A DNA stretch of 5,273 nt from CALSPH01 sp041690035. Its GTDB lineage: Bacteria > Bacteroidota > Bacteroidia > NS11-12g > UBA955. Below are positions 1-5,273 of the stretch, piece by piece; position 1 is the stretch's first letter; every line of letters starts with the position of its first letter. A program made the translations under genes and the position numbers. The notes beneath the pieces were generated by a model, which had not been told where the DNA came from, searched no databases, and saw only the letters and a list, made by a program, of their open reading frames with translations. The stretch covers positions 1 through 5,273 of the forward strand of contig JBDNFC010000098.1 in the NCBI GenBank assembly GCA_041690035.1. The letters are read 5' to 3'.

Positions 1-33
1 ACCTATACTGGAACTATTACTCTTATTAGATAA
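1..33 (+). CDS. 3' end of a gene, probable T9SS type B cargo protein (partial)
   Basis: Reading from base 1 in frame 1 gives TYTGTITLIR followed by TAA at 31-33. The ending G-T-(V/I)-T-L-I-R preceded by a Tyr is the usual last strand of the gliding-motility-associated (type B) C-terminal domain, which directs Bacteroidota proteins through the type IX secretion system to the cell surface. Only ten residues are visible, so the passenger protein is unknown and the call rests on this short tail plus the secreted protein encoded next door. The stop lies 12 bases before the next start codon, which suggests that the two genes share a transcript. A chance match is possible. Confidence 0.6.
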   Translation, partial: TYTGTITLIR

Positions 34-45
34 TTAATTTAAAAT

Positions 46-3000
46 ATGAAAAAAATACTACTTTGTTTGATTTTAGTATTTCTTACATTTAAAAATACTA
101 AAGCAAATTTTGTAGACTATGGCAACGTAATTACGTATGAATATATAGGCTTAAAAAAATATAAAATAATTCTTACACGGTATAGGCAATGTTCAGGAGC
201 TGCATTTAGTGACTCTCAGACCATGCAATTAAGCACTAACGGCACTTGTGCTGCAGAGGTGGACTTTGTAACTAAAAGAGAAAGCATTAAAAACATTACA
301 CTGCGATGTTCAAGCACAGTGGTATGCAACCCAGAGAACACATCAGGAACTGGCTTAAGTGCTTTTGAAGCGCATACTTACAGCAAAATCATAGACTTTG
401 ATAGCAATCCTTTTAAAACTTTTATAACAAATACTTGCTGTGAACTTTATTTTTCATTCAAAAATACGCAAAGACCCTCATTGATAAACACCTTTATTGC
501 AAGCGGTTTATATAATTATTCCATGCTTAATATTTGCCTTGGAGCAAAAAACAGCAGTATAAAAGTAACAAACAATCCTATTTTTAAAACTTTTTGTAAC
601 AACTCGTTTTTATACAACCCGGGTATGATAGATTCAAATAATGATTCTATTGTTTTTAGTTTAGACGTTCCACATATAAATTCTAGAACAGATTCTGTTA
701 TTTACAACACTCCATTACATTCTAAAATACCCATTACCCCCATTTGTGTTACACCAATAACAACTTGCTTACCCGGATTTATTAGCAACATTTATACTGG
801 ATTTGATCATCAAAAAACAAACAATGATTTAATATTAACTCCGGGTAGTTGCAATGAATCAACAGGATTAGTGATACGCGCTAATGAATTTAAGAAAGAC
901 AGCAATGGGAATTATAATTTAATAGGAATAACACGTTTAGACTTTACACTAATTATAGAATCAATTAGCAATATCAATCTTCCACCTGAAATTGAAAAAA
1001 TGGAATGTCAATTTGCATGTATAAAAGATACATTTAGTTATACCATTGTAGCAAAAGACCCTACCCCATCTGGAGGAACGAGTGATACTACCTTTTTAAC
1101 TTTGAATGATGGAATCCCTGGAAGTAGATTTACAATAAACGACCCATCTGCCAAAGACAAAACAGGTGTTTTTAAATGGAAACCCACAAGTGCTGATATT
1201 AAACCTAATCCCTATTATGTAAATTTTATTGTAAAAGAGTCTAATTGTTTAAGTCCGATGCAAGCTTCTAAAAGCTTATGTATTTATGTAGTAGATTCAA
1301 TAAAAACTGGTTACACGCTTACTAGTAAAAGTAATGGAACACTTATAGTAAATGCAAATACAAGTGGAGGATCGCCCTTACTGCCTTTTAGCCATTTTTG
1401 GCAAATTGCTGATAATGCTGCATTCACCAATTCCAAAACACTTTCTAAATCTACAGATTCTATTCGCAGGCTAAACCCAGGCAAATATTATGTTTCTTTG
1501 TTTATTAATAATGGCAGCTCTTGCCTGATTAGAAAAAATGATTCCGTTATTATTGCACCTTATTTTAGGTTTAATTTCAATAATACAGAAAGGAATATTT
1601 GCAAAAGAAGTACAATAAATATAAAACCTAATTTGAAAGATGCGCAACGGCCTATAAATTATGTTTGGCAAGTTTCTGGAGATACCGCTATTTTAAGCAA
1701 TGATTCAATTCTAAATGTGCAGGTAGCAAATCAAACTTTATTTATTTTGTCGGCTACAGACAATAATAATCAAATCTACAATGACACCTTATTAATTAAC
1801 GTTAAAAATGCTCCAAATTTAAGTCAAGTTTCTAATCCTAGCCCAAGGTGCGTTTTTGATAATCAATTTAATCTTTTATCCGCTCCACCAATAGGTATAG
1901 CTTTTGATACTACTAAATTTACTACTTTTGAATATAGCTTTAGAATGAAGGATATTCGCAGAACTGCCATGCTAAGCAGTAATGCTCCATACATCTATTT
2001 TACTAACTTTTTCTATAATAGTATGCTCAATCAAAATTACATACCTGCAAACAAGCGAGATTCATTCTATTTTATACAAAAAGACACACAAACTGGCTGT
2101 GCTGATAGTGCGTTATTTTCTATTTTAGTAGATCAAAATCCTGTGGTAAAATTAAATGACCGCACCTTTTGTCAAAATCTTGATTCTATTAATCCGGCAA
2201 GTTTAATAATTCAGCCCATCTCCTTAGCATCTGGCAATTATTCTTGGCAATTAGACTCTTGGCCTAATACCATTTCTGTTTTTGAATTGCCAAATATATT
2301 AACAAATTATACTCCTACAGTTGGAGCAAAAATCTATTCGTTTAATTTGATTGATACAACTTTCTCGATATCCAATAATGTGAATATAAGAAGGCGAGGA
2401 AAATATAAGCTTAAATTTTGTTTTAAAGAAACTGTTACTGGCTGCCAAACTTGTGCATTTAGCTATGCGACAATTATAGGACCTCCTTCTTTGGATTTTA
2501 ATAATTCAAATAAATTATGCGCATCAGATTCGCTTATCTTATTAAATAATTTTGTAGACAAGGCAAATGGCCGATGGGATATTTTAGGATTTAATGGCAG
2601 CAATAGTGATGATTCTATTAACCCCATAATAGCAAACATGGTCGATAGCATAAATATAATCGTAAAATCTAAACCAGGGTTATATAAATGGAAATACACA
2701 AATAACAGTTTTTTGTGTCAAGCAATTGATTCACTAACCATAAAAATAAATGGTGCGCCAACTATAAAAATCTTGGGTGCACAAGACACCATTTATGATG
2801 GCGAAACCTTTACCCTTACTGGCACTAAAAACAGGTTTATACAATGGGATAATGGCAGTATTTCTGCAAGTAGAGACATCAGAAATTTTGCACTACCTCA
2901 GGGGTCATATAACTTTACGCTAACCTATACAGACACTGCAACGGGATGTGCTAATACAGCCACGGCTAAAATATATGTTTCAAAAGCAAAAAGACCTCTT

Positions 3001-3258
3001 AATATTTCCAGAATATCAATTCCTAATGTGTTAGCTTACCCTAATCCTTCATCTATTGAAATTATTATAGAAAGTGATTACGAGATAACGTCAGTAAATA
3101 TTTATGATATGAATGGGAAAATGATTTTTAAACACGCATACAATATAGGCAAAAAAGTGGAGTTAAACATAAATAACCTAGCTAATGGTGCTTATTTTTT
3201 GGAGATTATAGGTAAAAATTACAATGTATTTAAATCATTTCAGGTTTTACACGATTAG
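46..3258 (+). CDS. large secreted multi-domain protein with T9SS type A sorting domain
   Basis: This 1070-residue protein is exported and probably surface-bound or released; its function is unknown. Residues 1-20 form a Sec signal peptide (Lys-Lys start, Leu/Ile/Phe core, likely cleavage after NTKA). Residues about 21-310 form a Cys-rich N-terminal region (TYEYIGLKKYKI, RYRQCSG, NICLGA, FCNNSFLYNPGMIDSNNDS) like one I recall from many uncharacterised Bacteroidota secreted proteins. About 313-417 looks Ig/cadherin-like (LPPEIE, TGVFKWKPT, YYVNFIVKES). About 420-980 looks like further beta-sandwich modules, several with Trp and paired Cys; the last, 905-978, is PKD-like. The end, about 991-1070, is a type A T9SS sorting domain (LAYPNPS, VNIYDMNGK, LANGAYFLEI). 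No catalytic motif was recognised, so adhesin or matrix roles are guesses. The start is fixed by an in-frame TAA at 40-42; there is no clear Shine-Dalgarno. It probably shares a transcript with the gene ending at 33. Confidence 0.93.
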   Translation: MKKILLCLILVFLTFKNTKANFVDYGNVITYEYIGLKKYKIILTRYRQCSGAAFSDSQTMQLSTNGTCAAEVDFVTKRESIKNITLRCSSTVVCNPENTSGTGLSAFEAHTYSKIIDFDSNPFKTFITNTCCELYFSFKNTQRPSLINTFIASGLYNYSMLNICLGAKNSSIKVTNNPIFKTFCNNSFLYNPGMIDSNNDSIVFSLDVPHINSRTDSVIYNTPLHSKIPITPICVTPITTCLPGFISNIYTGFDHQKTNNDLILTPGSCNESTGLVIRANEFKKDSNGNYNLIGITRLDFTLIIESISNINLPPEIEKMECQFACIKDTFSYTIVAKDPTPSGGTSDTTFLTLNDGIPGSRFTINDPSAKDKTGVFKWKPTSADIKPNPYYVNFIVKESNCLSPMQASKSLCIYVVDSIKTGYTLTSKSNGTLIVNANTSGGSPLLPFSHFWQIADNAAFTNSKTLSKSTDSIRRLNPGKYYVSLFINNGSSCLIRKNDSVIIAPYFRFNFNNTERNICKRSTINIKPNLKDAQRPINYVWQVSGDTAILSNDSILNVQVANQTLFILSATDNNNQIYNDTLLINVKNAPNLSQVSNPSPRCVFDNQFNLLSAPPIGIAFDTTKFTTFEYSFRMKDIRRTAMLSSNAPYIYFTNFFYNSMLNQNYIPANKRDSFYFIQKDTQTGCADSALFSILVDQNPVVKLNDRTFCQNLDSINPASLIIQPISLASGNYSWQLDSWPNTISVFELPNILTNYTPTVGAKIYSFNLIDTTFSISNNVNIRRRGKYKLKFCFKETVTGCQTCAFSYATIIGPPSLDFNNSNKLCASDSLILLNNFVDKANGRWDILGFNGSNSDDSINPIIANMVDSINIIVKSKPGLYKWKYTNNSFLCQAIDSLTIKINGAPTIKILGAQDTIYDGETFTLTGTKNRFIQWDNGSISASRDIRNFALPQGSYNFTLTYTDTATGCANTATAKIYVSKAKRPLNISRISIPNVLAYPNPSSIEIIIESDYEITSVNIYDMNGKMIFKHAYNIGKKVELNINNLANGAYFLEIIGKNYNVFKSFQVLHD

Positions 3259-3299
3259 AAAATAATAAACAATTATCCTGTTTTACATCAGAAAATAAC

Positions 3300-3307
3300 T
3301 ATTTTTG
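3300..3307 (+). promoter_or_regulatory. possible Bacteroidota -7 promoter element (TATTTTTG) upstream of xth
   Basis: TATTTTTG matches the TAnnTTTG -7 consensus of Bacteroidota primary sigma factor promoters. It lies in the 60-base gap after the large secreted-protein gene and ends 11 bases before the xth start, which would give a very short leader. No clear TTG -33 element is seen about 20 bases upstream; CTGTTTT at 3279-3285 is only a poor candidate. AT-rich DNA throws up this motif by chance, so the call is tentative. Confidence 0.35.
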
Positions 3308-3318
3308 ACAAAAAATAA

Positions 3319-4077
3319 ATGAAAATAGTTACTTATAACCTAAATGGAATTAGGGCAGCCATCAAAAAAGACTTAATGATTTTTCTAAATCAAGTTCAGG
3401 CAGACGTAATTTGTTTTCAAGAAATAAAAGCAGATATTGGACAAATTCCTACTGAATTATTTGAATCTATGGGCTATACTTGTTATTGGTATCCTGCGGT
3501 TAAAAAAGGATACAGTGGTGTGGGTATTGCATCTAAAATACCTGTATTTGGCGTAAAATATGGTTGTAATCATCCCCTATTTGATAATGAGGGCAGGGTG
3601 ATTTCGATAACACTTGCCAATTGTACCATTATGAGCGCATATTTTCCGAGTGGCACAACAGGCGATATGAGACAGCAAATTAAATATGAGTTTCTTACAT
3701 ATTTTTATGATTATGTAGCTGAGTTTAGAAAAGAAAATCATCCATTAATTATTGCAGGAGATTACAATATATGTCATAAAGCGATAGACATACATAACCC
3801 TATTAGCAATAAAAATAGCAGTGGCTTTTTACCCGAAGAACGTGCTTGGATGGACAAATGGTTTGATGCTGATTTTCAAGACAGTTTTAGATTAATAAAC
3901 CCTACACCGCACAATTACACATGGTGGAGCTATCGCGCGGGTGCAAGAAAAAACAATAAAGGTTGGCGTATTGACTATATTAGTGTAGACAAAAAACTGA
4001 GCATAACAAATGCAGGCTTATTTGCAAATGATATGCAAAGTGATCATTGCGCGAGTTTTTGTGAAGTAAGTTTATAG
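3319..4077 (+). CDS. xth: exodeoxyribonuclease III / AP endonuclease
   Basis: This cytoplasmic Mg-dependent enzyme of base-excision repair should cut DNA 5' of abasic sites and remove 3' blocking groups and nucleotides from duplex DNA. The 252-residue protein is a complete member of the endonuclease/exonuclease/phosphatase family at the usual ExoIII length. Motifs in order: MKIVTYNLNGIRAA (Asn7), CFQEIKAD (metal ligand Glu35), GYSGVGIASK (64-73), EGRVISI (91-97), SAYFPSG (Tyr108), IIAGDYNICH (Asp148, Asn150), SSGFLPEERAWMD (167-179), YTWWSYRAGAR (200-210), GWRIDYI (Asp219) and SDH (Asp242, His243). All residues expected for catalysis are present. An in-frame TAA at 3316-3318 directly before the ATG fixes the start; there is no Shine-Dalgarno. 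The xth assignment is firm at family level. It is the only DNA-repair gene here and its neighbours do not suggest a shared pathway. Confidence 0.97.
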   Translation: MKIVTYNLNGIRAAIKKDLMIFLNQVQADVICFQEIKADIGQIPTELFESMGYTCYWYPAVKKGYSGVGIASKIPVFGVKYGCNHPLFDNEGRVISITLANCTIMSAYFPSGTTGDMRQQIKYEFLTYFYDYVAEFRKENHPLIIAGDYNICHKAIDIHNPISNKNSSGFLPEERAWMDKWFDADFQDSFRLINPTPHNYTWWSYRAGARKNNKGWRIDYISVDKKLSITNAGLFANDMQSDHCASFCEVSL

Positions 4078-4130
4078 CTTATAAAATAAATCATAAAGAA
4101 GTAAACCTTTTTGTAATAATTAGTGTTATA

Positions 4131-4134
4131 GAGG
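4131..4134 (+). promoter_or_regulatory. GAGG, possible ribosome binding site bearing on the start of the 58-residue gene
   Basis: GAGG is the only Shine-Dalgarno-like tetramer close to a start codon in this window. It lies one base before the ATG at 4136, which is too close, but ten bases before a second in-frame ATG at 4145. If it is used, the protein would begin MFKKKTE, three residues shorter. I kept the first ATG because related small proteins begin M-F-x-x-F-K-K-K, but the second start cannot be excluded. Confidence 0.3.
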
Positions 4135-4135
4135 T

Positions 4136-4312
4136 ATGTTTTCAATGTTTAAAAAAAAGACCGAGACGGATATATTGCAAAAACAATATAAAGATTTATT
4201 ACAAAAGAGTTTTGAACTAAGCACAATCAACAGGGCAGAAAGCGACAAGGTGCGCGCTCAAGCAGAAGAAATCGCGTTAAAAATTGAAGCTATAAAGCAG
4301 CATAAATTATAG
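4136..4312 (+). CDS. small charged helical protein, Lacal_2735-like
   Basis: The 58-residue product begins MFSMFKKKTETD and ends IEAIKQHKL, with TAG at 4310-4312. Its pattern (M-F-x-x-F-K-K-K, then L-x-x-x-Y-x-x-L-L-x-x-x-x-x-L-S, then N-R-A-E-S-D, then a helix ending I-E-A-I-K) matches from memory the short Lacal_2735 family of Bacteroidota, whose function is unknown. It has no signal peptide or membrane segment. Heptad-like spacing of Leu/Ile with many Lys, Glu and Gln suggests two amphipathic helices, perhaps a helical hairpin that pairs with itself or a partner. It starts 58 bases after xth on the same strand and could be on the same transcript; I see no good terminator or promoter between them. 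Codon pattern, family resemblance and the in-frame stop at 4121-4123 support a real gene. The start could instead be the ATG at 4145. Confidence 0.8.
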   Translation: MFSMFKKKTETDILQKQYKDLLQKSFELSTINRAESDKVRAQAEEIALKIEAIKQHKL

Positions 4313-4324
4313 TATAACATTTAT

Positions 4325-4332
4325 TATTTTTG
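4325..4332 (+). promoter_or_regulatory. possible Bacteroidota -7 element (TATTTTTG) upstream of the 204-residue gene
   Basis: TATTTTTG again fits TAnnTTTG and is identical to the motif before xth. It lies 12 bases after the stop of the small gene and about 122 bases before the start at 4455, so it would give a leader of roughly 115 bases that includes the inverted repeat at 4397-4414. I see no TTG -33 box at the expected distance, which keeps confidence low. Confidence 0.3.
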
Positions 4333-4396
4333 TATTGGGCTTTCTAATATTTCTATTATCTGCCTAATTGCTTTTCTGTTTTTACGCTTTTAAATT

Positions 4397-4414
4397 ATGA
4401 TAAAAAATTATCAT
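4397..4414. repeat. perfect 7-bp inverted repeat with A4 spacer (ATGATAA-AAAA-TTATCAT)
   Basis: The two arms, ATGATAA at 4397-4403 and TTATCAT at 4408-4414, are exact reverse complements separated by AAAA. The element lies 40 bases before the start of the 204-residue gene, inside the 142-base spacer 4313-4454. It could be a dyad for a dimeric DNA-binding regulator or a weak RNA hairpin in the leader. It is not a normal intrinsic terminator because the stem has one G-C pair and no T-run follows. Such repeats also arise by chance in very AT-rich DNA. Confidence 0.45.
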
Positions 4415-4454
4415 TACAATAAAATAATGTGTTAAAGCATTTCGTTATGAATAG

Positions 4455-5069
4455 ATGAAATATAAATTACTTTCTCTTTTATTACTGATTAGTACTTTAA
4501 AAACAAATGCCATCAGCGATACATTATTTGTATATTTTTTATATGGTAGCAAACCAAAGGAAGAATTTAAGCAAACAGAATCTAAATGGTTTGGAGGATT
4601 ACATGGCGGTCATGTTGGCATTGGCACTAGCAAAGAAAAAATTTATCATTTTTTGCCACAGAATCATTTCCATATTATAAAGCATCATAATCCAAGAAAC
4701 AGCAAATTTATATATTCAAGCGCAGATAATTTCACACAAGTGTTTGGCAAAATAGATTCTCCTAAAATGATGATAATAGCAATACCTATTAGCAAAGAAG
4801 TAAAATTAAAAATTGATAGTCTACACATTCAATACCAAGATTCTACGCCATACGATTATGCTTTTATAGGCATGAGGTGCGCTGCAGCAAGTTATGATGT
4901 GTTAGCCCATGCTGGAATAGTGAAAAGGAAAAAGCTGAGCAGCACAGTAATAAAAAACTTTTACCCAAAACCATTGCGTAACAATTTAAGAAAAAAGGCA
5001 AAGAAAAAAAAATGGTCTTGTATTCTTTCAACAGATGAGAGCAAAAAAAGAACATGGGAAAAAGATTAG
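4455..5069 (+). CDS. exported protein, possible permuted NlpC/P60-like (papain-fold) hydrolase
   Basis: This 204-residue protein starts with a Sec signal peptide (MKYKLLSLLLLISTLKTNA, likely cleaved after Ala19), so it acts in the periplasm or at the outer membrane; there is no lipobox Cys and no T9SS tail. The mature part has FVYFLYGSKP (25-34), KWFGGLHGGHVGIG (44-57), a middle beta-rich stretch, then TPYDYAFIGMRCAAASYDVL (131-150) and a very basic tail (KKAKKKKW, 180-187). A His in G-H-V-G-I followed about 90 residues later by a Cys at the start of a helix is the order expected of circularly permuted papain-fold enzymes (YiiX/LRAT/NlpC-like), with His53 and Cys142 as candidate catalytic residues. 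This is inference from motif order; the substrate (peptide, lipid or other amide) is unknown. An in-frame TAG at 4452-4454 fixes the start; there is no Shine-Dalgarno. Confidence 0.85.
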   Translation: MKYKLLSLLLLISTLKTNAISDTLFVYFLYGSKPKEEFKQTESKWFGGLHGGHVGIGTSKEKIYHFLPQNHFHIIKHHNPRNSKFIYSSADNFTQVFGKIDSPKMMIIAIPISKEVKLKIDSLHIQYQDSTPYDYAFIGMRCAAASYDVLAHAGIVKRKKLSSTVIKNFYPKPLRNNLRKKAKKKKWSCILSTDESKKRTWEKD

Positions 5070-5163
5070 TCAAACTAAATCAGTTTTAAGACAACATTAA
5101 CAACACTGAAAGTAATAGGGAAGAAAAGCAGTATGATAACAATTAGGCTTCAAATTGGATATT

Positions 5164-5273
5164 CTATTCCTTAATAAATTTATCATAATAAACCATTCCT
5201 TCACTGTTTATAATTTTAATGGTGTAAATACCGCACGCTAAATTGTAAATATCAATTTCACTTTCTGTAGAAT
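5164..5273 (-). CDS. 3' end of a gene with T9SS type A sorting domain (partial)
   Basis: On the minus strand the window edge opens into 35 codons ending in TAG (plus-strand CTA at 5164-5166). The readable end includes EIDIYNLACGIYTIKI and EGMVYYDKFIKE. N-L-A-x-G-(I/V)-Y-x-(I/L)-(K/R)-(I/V), then a turn, then a final strand ending in K-x-I-K-E, is the typical last third of the type A (Por secretion system) C-terminal sorting domain. The full-length protein is therefore probably signal-peptide-bearing and exported across the outer membrane, but its passenger part lies beyond base 5273. The gene converges on the 204-residue gene with a 94-base gap in which I see no strong terminator. The Cys in place of the common Ser/Asn/Pro of the L-A-x-G motif is slightly unusual. 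Confidence 0.85.
   Translation of the reverse strand, partial: STESEIDIYNLACGIYTIKIINSEGMVYYDKFIKE

Noticed and set aside
1471..1671. A 66-codon minus-strand reading frame inside the large secreted-protein gene
   Set aside because: It lies entirely within a well-supported plus-strand gene and its translation shows no recognisable domain. It is best explained as an antisense shadow.
2463..2699. A 78-codon minus-strand reading frame with a hydrophobic N-terminus
   Set aside because: It is fully antisense to the 1070-residue gene, and the hydrophobicity mirrors the opposite strand's codons. No independent support exists.
3292..3305. A short AAAAT-AACT-ATTTT inverted repeat as a terminator for the large gene
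   Set aside because: The stem is five A-T pairs without G-C and overlaps the possible -7 motif, so it is too weak to call a terminator.
3319..5069. The idea that xth, the small helical gene and the exported protein form a novel defence or repair system
   Set aside because: The exonuclease is a standard full-length housekeeping enzyme, the small protein resembles a widespread family, and the third protein is exported. Shared strand alone does not support a common system.
4864..5073. A 69-codon minus-strand frame rich in Phe, Leu and Ser
   Set aside because: It is antisense to the Lys-rich end of the 204-residue gene; AAA/AAG codons read backwards give Phe and Leu runs.
5140..5157. CAATT-8-AATTG inverted repeat in the convergent gap as a bidirectional terminator
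   Set aside because: The stem has only five pairs, one of them G-C, with no T-run on either side; the 94-base gap shows nothing stronger.

Overview
The window is strongly AT-rich and looks like an ordinary chromosomal stretch of a member of the Bacteroidota. The evidence is one gene end and two protein C-termini that resemble type IX secretion system (T9SS) sorting tails, a small protein that resembles the Bacteroidota Lacal_2735 family, starts that mostly lack Shine-Dalgarno sequences, and two copies of the TAnnTTTG -7 promoter motif used by Bacteroidota sigma factors. I cannot name a genus.

Layout: positions 1-33 hold the last ten codons of an upstream plus-strand gene whose ending (GTITLIR) resembles the T9SS type B, gliding-motility-associated C-terminal domain. 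Twelve bases later comes a 1070-residue secreted, multi-module beta-rich protein (46-3258) with a signal peptide and a T9SS type A sorting domain. After a 60-base gap with a possible promoter comes an exodeoxyribonuclease III / AP endonuclease gene (xth, 3319-4077). It is followed by a 58-residue charged helical protein (4136-4312) that resembles the Lacal_2735 family. A 142-base spacer contains a promoter-like motif and a perfect 7-bp AT-rich inverted repeat. It leads to a 204-residue exported protein (4455-5069) whose His and Cys motifs suggest a circularly permuted NlpC/P60-like (papain-fold) hydrolase. The last 110 bases hold, on the minus strand, the 3' end of another gene with a type A T9SS sorting tail. 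The 94-base convergent gap (5070-5163) has no convincing terminator.

How the genes work together: the two 5' genes are probably co-transcribed and export large surface or secreted proteins. The exonuclease works in base-excision repair in the cytoplasm and is probably an unrelated neighbour. The 204-residue protein is probably periplasmic or outer-membrane associated. Nothing ties the genes into one pathway. I find no RNA gene, CRISPR array, insertion sequence or defence system. The least described items are the modular secreted protein, the possible permuted papain-fold hydrolase and the 4313-4454 spacer.
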